This document shows positions 57,096-64,000 of a stretch of 64,000 nt of DNA, one piece after another. The stretch is from Treponema sp. C6A8 (GTDB taxonomy: Bacteria > Spirochaetota > Spirochaetia > Treponematales > Treponemataceae). Where the stretch lies: contig NZ_JHVB01000006.1 in the NCBI RefSeq assembly GCF_000619925.1, forward strand, positions 1 through 64,000, written 5' to 3'. The position numbers and the translations under genes are program-made. Below the pieces are notes generated by a model. It saw only the letters and a program-made list of their open reading frames with translations. It did not search any database and was not told the DNA's origin. How positions within the stretch are numbered: position 1 is the first letter of the stretch; each line of letters starts with the position of its first letter.

Positions 57096-57137
57096 CCGCC
57101 AAATGGCGGATGAAATCATAAAATACGCCGGCCGGCG
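57096..57137. repeat. Two further GC-rich palindromes of the oriT-type set
   Basis: CCGCCA-AA-TGGCGG (57096-57109) has the same arms as the palindromes at 54999 and 55177 but a third centre, AA. CGCCGGCCGGCG (57126-57137) is a perfect 12-bp palindrome, the same as the one inside the relaxase gene (55292-55303). Confidence 0.7.
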
Positions 57138-57148
57138 GAAAATAACAT

Positions 57149-57177
57149 TTGACATATTCATCATCTGGCATTATCTT
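57149..57177 (+). promoter_or_regulatory. Promoter of the ribbon-helix-helix/EVE operon
   Basis: Perfect TTGACA (57149-57154), 17-bp spacer, TATCTT (57172-57177), 46 bp before the RHH gene. Confidence 0.7.
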
Positions 57178-57222
57178 ATATTTGATAAACACATTGTTTA
57201 ATTCAAACAAACGGAGGTTCCA

Positions 57223-57423
57223 ATGTCAGAATCAAAACGCGGCGGCGCAAGACCAGGAGCCGGAAGACCTGCAACCGGCAAGACAACAGAATATATCACC
57301 CTTACCCTGCCAAAAGAGTTGGCTCAGAAAATACGCACACAGGCAAAAGAAAAAAATATGACACTAAGCGCCTATTGCATCGAATCTTTAGACAGATTTG
57401 CAAATATGAATGATGAGGGGTAG
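57223..57423 (+). CDS. Ribbon-helix-helix DNA-binding protein (66 aa)
   Basis: A basic, Gly/Arg-rich N-terminus (SKRGGARPGAGRPATGK) is followed by a ribbon-helix-helix: EYITLTLPKELAQKIRTQAKEKNMTLSAYCIESLDRFA. The beta-strand ITLTLP inserts in the major groove as a dimer. Relatives are antitoxins or small regulators of mobile elements. It has a good GGAGG site and its own promoter, and is followed at 3 bp by a membrane-anchored small protein, so it is probably an autoregulator of this operon. Confidence 0.78.
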   Translation: MSESKRGGARPGAGRPATGKTTEYITLTLPKELAQKIRTQAKEKNMTLSAYCIESLDRFANMNDEG

Positions 57424-57426
57424 TCT

Positions 57427-57636
57427 ATGTTCAATTTACTAAAATATGGATTTTATGGAGTTATACTTTTAATGCTTCTAATGGCAGCAAGCGCATTTCT
57501 AGATGTATTTGCTGCAGAGCCAAAAGTGTCGGAAGCCTACAAAGAAAGAACAGTCATACATACAACAGCTCCTTACGACTTACACACATATAATCCAGAC
57601 AGAAAAATCTATAAACTTTGGAAAGAGGAGAAATAA
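57427..57636 (+). CDS. Small protein with one membrane segment (69 aa)
   Basis: One hydrophobic segment (YGFYGVILLMLLMAASAFLDVFA, residues ~7-29), then a polar tail of about 40 residues. The segment may be a membrane anchor or a signal peptide with a VFA-AE cleavage site. No family recognised. It lies between the RHH gene and the EVE-like gene with only 3 bp on each side. Confidence 0.6.
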   Translation: MFNLLKYGFYGVILLMLLMAASAFLDVFAAEPKVSEAYKERTVIHTTAPYDLHTYNPDRKIYKLWKEEK

Positions 57637-57639
57637 ACT

Positions 57640-58146
57640 ATGAAGTGCTATATTCTCCGATGGAATCCCGAACGTAATACTTTTAAGCAGAAAGATTTTG
57701 AAGAATTCCAAACAGACTTTAATAATGGTATTGAGTATTCTCTCCGCTGGGAAATTGAACAATGGGAAGAAGCCGAAAAAGGCAACCTATTCGTTTTAGT
57801 TCAGTACAATACTGCCAACGAAGGAATTGCCATGATTGGAAAATTCGCATCTGCTCCGTATGAAAGGTTAAATCCCAAAACAGGCAAAATCGTTCATGTT
57901 GCTGATTTAGAAGTTCTTTCAGTTTTCGACAGAGACCCTGATTCCAAAATCCTAATTACTTTCCAGCTTGAAAAAGAGTTCCCGGAAATAAACTGGCATG
58001 AAGGTGTTAATGGTGAGCTGATTGATAATTTCGTTGCCGACCGGCTTACATTGCGGATAAACGATGAACTCCAGACACGGGATATCTGGGATAGATGGAC
58101 TTTCGGAGAGTTTATGGGAATGGAAATGTATTATTTGGATAAATAA
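57640..58146 (+). CDS. EVE/PUA-like domain protein (168 aa)
   Basis: The pattern MKCYILRWNPERNTF, then GIEYSLRWEIEQWEEAEKGNLFVLVQY, then EGIAMIGKFASAPYERLNPKTGK resembles EVE-domain proteins (aromatic cage with WNP.R and a GD.F/L...GI.G.G...S.PYE series) that read modified bases and often accompany restriction or defence genes. The C-terminal part is unassigned. The assignment rests on motif pattern only. It ends the RHH operon, beside the Septu-like and type I restriction genes. Confidence 0.5.
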   Translation: MKCYILRWNPERNTFKQKDFEEFQTDFNNGIEYSLRWEIEQWEEAEKGNLFVLVQYNTANEGIAMIGKFASAPYERLNPKTGKIVHVADLEVLSVFDRDPDSKILITFQLEKEFPEINWHEGVNGELIDNFVADRLTLRINDELQTRDIWDRWTFGEFMGMEMYYLDK

Positions 58147-58197
58147 TTATTTCTTGAGAAATCGTGAGATTTTCTGCACAGAAACAAAAATGTATGT

Positions 58198-58203
58198 TAT
58201 AAT
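58198..58203 (+). promoter_or_regulatory. -10 box for the HTH gene at 58212, leaderless type
   Basis: Perfect TATAAT ends 8 bp before the ATG, with no ribosome site between. A weak TGCACA lies 17 bp upstream. Confidence 0.5.
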
Positions 58204-58211
58204 CATATTAT

Positions 58212-58418
58212 ATGAATACAGACTATAGAAAATTATGGATTCTGCTTATTGAGAAAGGAATTAAAAATAAATCAGATTTAATTCCTTTGGCAGGTATTTC
58301 TACAAATGTTCTGGCCAAAATGAACAAAGGTGAATATGTCTCTATGGAAAGCCTGCATAAGATTTGTAAGGCCCTTAAATGTGACATTGGAGATATTGTT
58401 ACGTTTGAAGAAAAATAA
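58212..58418 (+). CDS. Cro/CI-type HTH regulator (68 aa)
   Basis: A compact one-domain HTH protein: KLWILLIEKGIKNKSDLIPLAGISTNVLAKMNKGEYVSMESLHKICKALKCDIGDIV. This is the YozG-like/XRE_3 type. It lies directly before the Septu-like pair, in the same direction, with an operator-like dyad (58420-58444) between them. It is likely the switch of that defence system. Confidence 0.82.
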   Translation: MNTDYRKLWILLIEKGIKNKSDLIPLAGISTNVLAKMNKGEYVSMESLHKICKALKCDIGDIVTFEEK

Positions 58419-58419
58419 G

Positions 58420-58444
58420 TTTAGTGACAGTATTTGACACTAAA
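58420..58444. promoter_or_regulatory. Operator-like dyad before the Septu-like ATPase
   Basis: TTTAGTG (58420-58426) and CACTAAA (58438-58444), a perfect 7-bp inverted repeat, sit next to TTGACA (58434-58439) and TACAAT (58451-58456). Confidence 0.5.
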
Positions 58445-58473
58445 TCATGATACAATGTATTAGAAGGTGTAAA

Positions 58474-59697
58474 ATGATAAAAATAAGAAGTCTTCATCTG
58501 GAAAATTACAGAGGATTTACAGATACAACAATAGAATTTGGAGATCATATAACTTGTATTGCAGGTATTAATGGAGCTGGAAAAAGCTCTGTTTTATGTG
58601 CTTTATCTAGAGTCTTGGAATCATTATATACATCTTTTCCAAAGGAAGCATTTATAAAATCTACGGATATTAATAAAAATGCAAAAGATAAAGAAGCAAA
58701 AATTGAACTTAGTCTTTTATTAGATGATGAAAACTGTATCCGCCAGATAAATAGCAAGGGAATTACATTTTTTGAAGATAAATCTTTTACAGATTATAAA
58801 AAGTCTCATAATTTTATTATCTCATATTATAGTGTAAATCGCTCAGAACTTGATGTTGATGTATCTATAGATCAGGAAAAAGATTTAAGTGACAAAAAGG
58901 AGGCAATGACAAATGCTTTCAATTCTGTTACACATTATAAAGAATTCTTCCAGTGGTTCCGTGATCGAGAAGACCGTGAAAATGCCATCAAACTGGAAAA
59001 GTACGAAAACGGCGATACTAAAACAATCTTTGAAGATATTGAATTAAAAGCAGTGCGCAATGCTATTTCTGTTTTGACACCTGATTTTTCAAAAATGAAA
59101 ATGGATAAAAACAGACAGTCTGTTCTTATCACAAAAGGAAATACTTCTATAGATTTTTCAACCTTATCAGACGGTGAAAAAGGCGTTATCACCCTTTTCG
59201 GCGACATAGCTCGACGCTTGGCTATTGCAAATGAAACTTTTGAAAATCCACTTGAAGGAAATGGAATAATCCTTATTGATGAAATTGATTTGCACCTGCA
59301 TCCAAGCTGGCAGAGAAAGATTTGCCACGCATTAGTTAAAACATTTCCTAACTGTCAGTTTGTAATTACAACTCATTCACCTCAGATTCTTGGTGAACTC
59401 AAAACTGATGAAATCTGGCTTTTGAATGACTTTAATGTTTACCATCCGGATTCAAGTTTTGGTCTTACTTCAAACCAGATTCTTGATGAGGTTATGGATG
59501 TAATAGATGGAGATTTCTCTCTAAGCCGGGATTCTACAATTGCAAAAAAATTGCAGGATTTAAATCTTGCAATGGAGACTGAAAAGTTTGCTGAAGCGAA
59601 AAAGATAATTGCAGAAATTGAAGAAACTACAGGTACAAATCTTCACGAAGCAGAAAGCTGCAAAATTGCCCTTGAAATGATGGAGAGCGAAGAATGA
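58474..59697 (+). CDS. ptuA: Septu-like AAA ATPase (PtuA-type)
   Basis: A 407-residue ABC/SMC-like ATPase. IRSLHLENYRGF opens the domain. Walker A is IAGINGAGKSSVLCALS (residues ~29-45), a helical insertion follows, then the signature STLSDGEKGVITLFG, Walker B GIILIDEIDLHLHPSWQRKI and the H-loop VITTHSPQIL. In Septu, PtuA forms a complex with the HNH nuclease PtuB and acts on phage infection. The start at 58474 is chosen for AAGGTG 5 bp before it. Its stop overlaps the HNH gene start (ATGA). No reverse transcriptase is present, so this is not a retron. Confidence 0.82.
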   Translation: MIKIRSLHLENYRGFTDTTIEFGDHITCIAGINGAGKSSVLCALSRVLESLYTSFPKEAFIKSTDINKNAKDKEAKIELSLLLDDENCIRQINSKGITFFEDKSFTDYKKSHNFIISYYSVNRSELDVDVSIDQEKDLSDKKEAMTNAFNSVTHYKEFFQWFRDREDRENAIKLEKYENGDTKTIFEDIELKAVRNAISVLTPDFSKMKMDKNRQSVLITKGNTSIDFSTLSDGEKGVITLFGDIARRLAIANETFENPLEGNGIILIDEIDLHLHPSWQRKICHALVKTFPNCQFVITTHSPQILGELKTDEIWLLNDFNVYHPDSSFGLTSNQILDEVMDVIDGDFSLSRDSTIAKKLQDLNLAMETEKFAEAKKIIAEIEETTGTNLHEAESCKIALEMMESEE

Positions 59698-60371
59698 TTT
59701 ATATTCAAAAGCATAGCTCTCCAAAAGTTTTGATAGAACTTAAAAAAGAAATCTCCAAAGGAAAATCTTTTGAATCAGTAATAGAAACTCTGAAAAGTCA
59801 AAACAAAACTGTTGATTTTTATGACAATATTTCTGATAAAGAGCCTATTAGAGAATCGTTGTTAGACGAGCAGAATAATTTATGCGCTTATTGCATGGCT
59901 TCCATCTCAAAAGATGATATGAAAATCGAACATTTCAAATCTCAATCTGTATATCCACAATATCAACTGGATTATTCAAATATGCTAGGCTGCTGCAAAG
60001 GAAATGAAGGGAAACCGAATAAACTTCAAACCTGTGATTCTTATAAGGGAAACAAGGAACTGTCACTAAATCCATCTGTAAAAGCAGATTTTGAAAAGAT
60101 GGAACTGATTTACCTTGAGGATGGAACAATTTCTTCTCGTAATGAATCTTTTAATAAAGAACTTGATGATGTTTTAAACTTAAATGCAGCTTCCTTAAAA
60201 GCAAAACGCAAAGAAATGATAGACTCCGCAAAGCAGCAACTCAACTATAAAAATAATTCTAGAAGTAAAGCTTTTATAGAGAAACTGATTCAGAAATACA
60301 AAACACAGCATAAGCCGTACTATGGAGCTGCTGTGTATTATTTGGAAAAGAAATTGAAGAATGCGAAATAA
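59694..60371 (+). CDS. ptuB: HNH nuclease (PtuB-type)
   Basis: A 225-residue HNH protein of the type paired with PtuA-like ATPases: NNLCAYCMASIS (Cys64 and Cys67), MKIEHFKSQS (catalytic His region, residues ~77-84), LDYSNMLGCC and LQTCDSYKGNKELSLNP, which bring the second zinc Cys pair and the HNH end. It overlaps the ATPase gene by 4 bp, so stoichiometry is likely coupled. It would cut DNA when the ATPase is triggered by infection. It lies 24 bp before hsdM. Confidence 0.82.
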   Translation: MIYIQKHSSPKVLIELKKEISKGKSFESVIETLKSQNKTVDFYDNISDKEPIRESLLDEQNNLCAYCMASISKDDMKIEHFKSQSVYPQYQLDYSNMLGCCKGNEGKPNKLQTCDSYKGNKELSLNPSVKADFEKMELIYLEDGTISSRNESFNKELDDVLNLNAASLKAKRKEMIDSAKQQLNYKNNSRSKAFIEKLIQKYKTQHKPYYGAAVYYLEKKLKNAK

Positions 60372-60395
60372 CAAAATCAAAAAAAGGATACATAG

Positions 60396-61961
60396 ATGGC
60401 AAAAGCAAAAAAACAAGTCAGCTTTGAAGACGCTCTCTGGGGCGCATGCGATAAGCTTCGCGGAACAGTTGAACCAGCAGAATATAAACACGTTGTACTT
60501 AGTCTAATCTTCTTAAAATTCGTAAATGATAAATTTGATGCCCGCCGTCAGGAACTAAAGGACGAAGGGAAAGAAAAATACATCGATGTTCAGTCATTCT
60601 ACACAATGAAGAATGTTTTCTTTGTGCCGGAAGAAAGCCGCTGGTCATTTATCATGCAGAATGCAAAGCTGAATGATATTGCCCTTAAAATTGACACAGC
60701 ATTAAACACAATTGAAAAGCAAAATCCATCTCTAAAAGGCGCACTTCCAGATAACTATTATTCTCGACTTGGAATTGATGTTTCAAAGCTTGCGGCGCTC
60801 TTAGATGAAATAAACAACATTCAGACAAATACAGATAAAGAAAACGACATTATGGGCCGTGTTTACGAATACTTCCTTACAAAGTTTGCTCTCCAGGAAG
60901 GTAAGGGAAAGGGAGAATTCTATACGCCAAAATCCGTTGTAAACCTGATTGCAGAAATGATTGAACCATACAAGGGAAAAATCTATGACCCTTGCTGCGG
61001 TTCTGGCGGTATGTTCGTTCAGTCGCTTAAGTTTGTAGAAAATCATGCCGGAAATTCAAAAGACATTTCTGTATATGGTCAGGAAGGAACAACTACAACC
61101 TATAAGCTTGCAAAGATGAATCTTGCCATCCGTGGTATTCCCTGCGACCTTGGCGAAAAAGCTGCCAACACTTTTACAAACGACCTTCACAAAGATTTAC
61201 GCGCTGATTACATAATGGCTAATCCACCTTTTAATCAAAAAGACTGGCGTGCAGAAAATGAACTTGTAAACGATGCCCGCTGGAACGGCTATTCAGTTCC
61301 GCCAACAAGCAATGCAAACTATGGCTGGATTTTGCACATGGTTTCAAAACTCAGCACTAACGGAACCGCAGGCTTTCTTCTTGCAAACGGTGCATTGAGT
61401 GGCGAAGGACAGGAATTAGAAATCCGCAAGCAGCTGATTGAAAACAATCTTGTAGAAGCAATTGTAATTCTTCCAAGAAATCTTTTTTATACAACTGATA
61501 TTTCCGTAACTCTCTGGATTTTGAACAAAAACAAAAAAAGCCGAACAGTTGAACAAAATGGAAAAATCAAAAATTACCGCAACCGTGAAGATGAAGTTCT
61601 CTTTATGGATCTTCGCCAGATGGGAAGTCCATTCGAAAAAAAATACATCGAGCTTACTCAGGAAGACCGAGACAAAGTAACAACAACCTTCCACGCATGG
61701 CAGCAGGCCGGAGCAAACGAAACTTACAAAGATATCCCGGAATTCTGCTACAGCGCAAATAAAAAGGAAATTGTAGAAAAAGGCTACAATCTTTTTCCAA
61801 GCCGCTACATTGAATTTGTAAACCGCGATGAAACACAGGACTATGATTCAGCAATGAAGGCTCTTCAATCAGAATTGACAGACCTCCTTAAACAGGAAGA
61901 AGAAAGCAAAAAAGAACTGCTTGGTGTTTTCAAAGACTTAGGCTACGAAATTAAGCTGTAG
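60396..61961 (+). CDS. hsdM: Type I restriction-modification methyltransferase HsdM
   Basis: A 521-residue N6-adenine methyltransferase. The N-terminal HsdM_N domain is present (LWGACDKLRGTVEPAEYKHVVLSLIFLKF). Then QEGKGKGEFYTPKSVVNLI, the SAM-binding YDPCCGSGGMFVQS (residues ~197-210), and the catalytic MANPPF (~275) occur in order. With HsdS it methylates the host target, and with HsdR it cuts unmodified DNA. AAGGA precedes the ATG. hsdS is separated from it by an inserted Bro-N gene, and hsdR is not in the window. Confidence 0.95.
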   Translation: MAKAKKQVSFEDALWGACDKLRGTVEPAEYKHVVLSLIFLKFVNDKFDARRQELKDEGKEKYIDVQSFYTMKNVFFVPEESRWSFIMQNAKLNDIALKIDTALNTIEKQNPSLKGALPDNYYSRLGIDVSKLAALLDEINNIQTNTDKENDIMGRVYEYFLTKFALQEGKGKGEFYTPKSVVNLIAEMIEPYKGKIYDPCCGSGGMFVQSLKFVENHAGNSKDISVYGQEGTTTTYKLAKMNLAIRGIPCDLGEKAANTFTNDLHKDLRADYIMANPPFNQKDWRAENELVNDARWNGYSVPPTSNANYGWILHMVSKLSTNGTAGFLLANGALSGEGQELEIRKQLIENNLVEAIVILPRNLFYTTDISVTLWILNKNKKSRTVEQNGKIKNYRNREDEVLFMDLRQMGSPFEKKYIELTQEDRDKVTTTFHAWQQAGANETYKDIPEFCYSANKKEIVEKGYNLFPSRYIEFVNRDETQDYDSAMKALQSELTDLLKQEEESKKELLGVFKDLGYEIKL

Positions 61962-61972
61962 GAGTACGGAAT

Positions 61973-62839
61973 ATGACAGAAAACACACAGATAAAACTGT
62001 TTGAAGACAAAAAAGTCCGTACCCTTTGGGATAAAGAAAGCGAAGAATGGTATTTTTCGGTTGTGGATGTCGTTGCTGTTTTGACGGAAAGCAAAGATGC
62101 TCCAGCCTATTGGCGAAAATTAAAACAGCGTCTCAAAGAAGAAGGAAATGAAACCGTGACAAATTGTCACGCTTTGAAAATGCCAGCTCCAGATGGAAAA
62201 ATGCGTCTTACGGATTGCCTTAATACCGAGCAGCTTTTTCGCCTGATTCAGTCAATTCCTTCTCCAAAGGCTGAACCATTTAAACTCTGGATGGCGCAGG
62301 TAGCAAAAGAACGTCTTGATGAAATGCAGGATCCTGAGCAGGGAATTCAGCGGGCTTTGGCAGAATACCGGGCTTTAGGATACTCGGAAAACTGGATAAA
62401 TCAGCGACTCAAATCTATAGAAATTCGCAAAGACCTTACTGACGAATGGAAAAAGCGCGGCCTAAAAGAAGGCGTTCAGTTTGCCACTCTTACCGACATT
62501 ATTTACAAAACTTGGGCAGGCAAAACTGCAAAAGAATACAAGGAATACAAAGGGCTTAAAAAAGAGAATCTACGCGATAACATGACAAACAAGGAACTTG
62601 TCTTGAATATGCTGGCAGAACTTTCTACAAAAGAAATTTCTGAATCCAACGACCCTAAAAATTTTAGCGACCATGTAAAAAATGCAGTAGACGGCGCAAG
62701 TATTGCAAAAAATGCCCGCATTGAACTCGAGCAGAAAACAGGTAAGAAAGTCGTTACGCCACTCAATGCAAGAGACGGCATCGGACTTACAGAAGATACA
62801 AAGGCCTCTGTTTTTTTGGAAGATGAGGAAGAAAAGTAG
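61973..62839 (+). CDS. Bro-N domain protein between hsdM and hsdS
   Basis: A 288-residue protein with an N-terminal BRO/DinD-like domain: IKLFEDKKVRTLWDKESEEWYFSVVDVVAVLTESKDAPAYWRKLKQRL. The middle is helical (AEPFKLWMAQVAKERLDEMQDPE), and the C-terminal part ends NARIELEQKTGKKVVTPLNARDGIGLTED. Such genes are frequently found in type I restriction operons and in phages as anti-repressor or SOS-type proteins; what they do there is unclear. GGAG precedes the ATG. It is directly followed by hsdS (TAG then ATG, no gap). Confidence 0.82.
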   Translation: MTENTQIKLFEDKKVRTLWDKESEEWYFSVVDVVAVLTESKDAPAYWRKLKQRLKEEGNETVTNCHALKMPAPDGKMRLTDCLNTEQLFRLIQSIPSPKAEPFKLWMAQVAKERLDEMQDPEQGIQRALAEYRALGYSENWINQRLKSIEIRKDLTDEWKKRGLKEGVQFATLTDIIYKTWAGKTAKEYKEYKGLKKENLRDNMTNKELVLNMLAELSTKEISESNDPKNFSDHVKNAVDGASIAKNARIELEQKTGKKVVTPLNARDGIGLTEDTKASVFLEDEEEK

Positions 62840-63994
62840 ATGAGTGCAAATTATAAAAAACTTGGGGATTATATACAGACTGTTGATGTACGCAATTCTG
62901 ATTTAAAAGTTTCTCATTTGCTTGGATTAAGCATAGAAAAATGTTTTATCGAATCTATTGCAAATACAATCGGAACTGATTTTAGACCATACAAAATTGT
63001 CAAAAGGGGCCAGTTTGCCTATGGCCCAGTTACTTCTCGCAATGGTGATAAAATTACAATTGCGCTTTTGAAAGAAGCCGATGTTTGCATTATTTCCAGT
63101 TCCTATTCTGTTTTCGAAATCACTGATACGACAAAACTTCTGCCCGAATATCTTATGCTTTGGTTCAGCCGCCCAGAGTTTGACCGATATGCCCGCTATA
63201 AATCTCACGGAAGTGTCCGTGAAATTTTTGACTGGGATGAAATGTGCCGAGTAGAGCTTCCAGTTCCCGACCTAAAAGAACAAGAAAAAATCGTAAAAAC
63301 CTACAACACCATCACAAAACGCATCCACCTTAAGCAGAAGATAAATGAAAATCTGGAAAAGACGGCAATACTAAAATTTGAGAATATGCTTGATAATGAG
63401 TCTCTTGAAAAGAGAAGTATTAAGGTCGAATCAATTTGTGAAGTAAAAGGTGGCAAGAGATTACCATTAGATTCAGACTTAATTGAAAATAGGAATTCTC
63501 ATCCGTATATACGAATTCGTGATTTAAAAGAAAATTGCTTTGTTATGTTGAACAAAGAATTTCTATATGTTGATGAAGAAACCCAAAAAGAAATTGCAAG
63601 ATATATAACAGAAACTAATGATTTATTGATTTCGATTGTAGGTACAATTGGACTTACCGCGCTAGTTCATAAATCGCTTGATAAAGCAAATCTTACGGAA
63701 AATTGTGTAAAACTTACAAAGATGAAAAAACTTATTCCAGAATATGTTCTCATCTATTTGAGAACTAAAGCTGGACAATCTGCAATTTCTCAAGCAACAG
63801 TTGGAGCTGTTCAAGCAAAGTTACCTTTGAAAAATATTCTGAATTTGGATATTCCATTTTTCGAAGATTCGATTATAAAAGAATACAATGATTTTTTAAG
63901 AAAAACTTTCATTTGTATTTCAAATAATTTGGAAGAGATTATAAAATTACAATCTTTTGGGCAGCTGGTAATTTCTCGCATAAGCGGAATGTAA
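62840..63994 (+). CDS. hsdS: Type I restriction specificity subunit HsdS
   Basis: A 384-residue subunit with two half-repeats, each a target-recognition domain plus a conserved helix. The first half ends DWDEMCRVELPVPDLKEQEKIVKTYNTITKRIHLKQKINENLEKTA. The second begins SLEKRSIKVESICEVKGGKRLP and ends KNILNLDIPFFEDSIIKEYNDFLRKT.... The two domains are different, so the recognised site is bipartite and asymmetric. The gene is complete just inside the right edge. Confidence 0.93.
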   Translation: MSANYKKLGDYIQTVDVRNSDLKVSHLLGLSIEKCFIESIANTIGTDFRPYKIVKRGQFAYGPVTSRNGDKITIALLKEADVCIISSSYSVFEITDTTKLLPEYLMLWFSRPEFDRYARYKSHGSVREIFDWDEMCRVELPVPDLKEQEKIVKTYNTITKRIHLKQKINENLEKTAILKFENMLDNESLEKRSIKVESICEVKGGKRLPLDSDLIENRNSHPYIRIRDLKENCFVMLNKEFLYVDEETQKEIARYITETNDLLISIVGTIGLTALVHKSLDKANLTENCVKLTKMKKLIPEYVLIYLRTKAGQSAISQATVGAVQAKLPLKNILNLDIPFFEDSIIKEYNDFLRKTFICISNNLEEIIKLQSFGQLVISRISGM

Positions 63995-64000
63995 GGGATA

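Noticed and set aside
58474..60371. Retron with ATPase-HNH effectors
   Set aside because: The ATPase-HNH pair matches retron effectors, but no reverse transcriptase or msr/msd-like RNA lies nearby, so a plain Septu-like reading is better.
1..64000. CRISPR arrays and rRNA genes
   Set aside because: No regularly spaced direct repeats with unique spacers and no rRNA sequence were seen on either strand.

Overview
The window looks like a Treponema-type spirochaete chromosome of moderate to low GC. This is inferred from gene content: a giant multi-repeat lipoprotein, a FlgM anti-sigma factor, a GHKL-HDOD protein, a FimV/LysM-like protein, rubrerythrin, and a Trk potassium system next to CstA. It falls into three parts: an IS end plus a giant surface-protein gene (1-11,900), an ordinary housekeeping stretch (12,000-42,210), and an integrated mobile element that starts at an initiator-type tRNA-Met and runs off the right edge (42,210-64,000).

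Left part: an IS3-family (IS150 group) element runs off the left edge, and its terminal inverted repeat ends about 100 bp from the stop codon of a 3807-residue Ig-like repeat lipoprotein. Core part: rsmI-flgM, a degenerate iron-alcohol-dehydrogenase-like gene plus a SpoU methyltransferase, the HDOD signalling protein, trkA-trkH, cstA, tetR-queH, htpG, a CreD-like gene, two small secreted proteins, a LysR/UDG-like/HAD/SLC13 operon, rubrerythrin, a LysM protein with a lytic transglycosylase, nifU-like, slyD, a shikimate kinase and a PrsW-like protease. Three intergenic gaps in this part (near 19.9, 34.4 and 39.7 kb) hold copies of one complex palindromic repeat. The arms of that repeat vary together while an unpaired core is conserved.

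Element part: tRNA-Met with a strong promoter, then a tyrosine integrase and a ParB-like protein followed by a cloverleaf-shaped repeat. Next come cargo of mostly unknown function (44.8-52.7 kb, including ArfB, a GNAT enzyme and a metallophosphoesterase), a mobilisation/replication module (53.0-56.8 kb: excisionase-like HTH, replication-initiator-like protein, DnaC-like ATPase, palindrome-packed candidate oriT, MobV-type relaxase), and a defence module (57.2-64 kb). The defence module carries a ribbon-helix-helix/EVE-like operon, a Septu-like ATPase plus HNH pair with its own HTH regulator, and type I restriction-modification genes hsdM and hsdS with a Bro-N gene between them. HsdR and the right attachment site are not in the window.

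The least explained signals are the covarying palindromic repeat family, the mirror-ordered set of perfect palindromes upstream of the relaxase, a candidate structured RNA at 46.74-46.91 kb, and a 15-bp operator found three times in the cargo region. No CRISPR array, reverse transcriptase or rRNA was seen.
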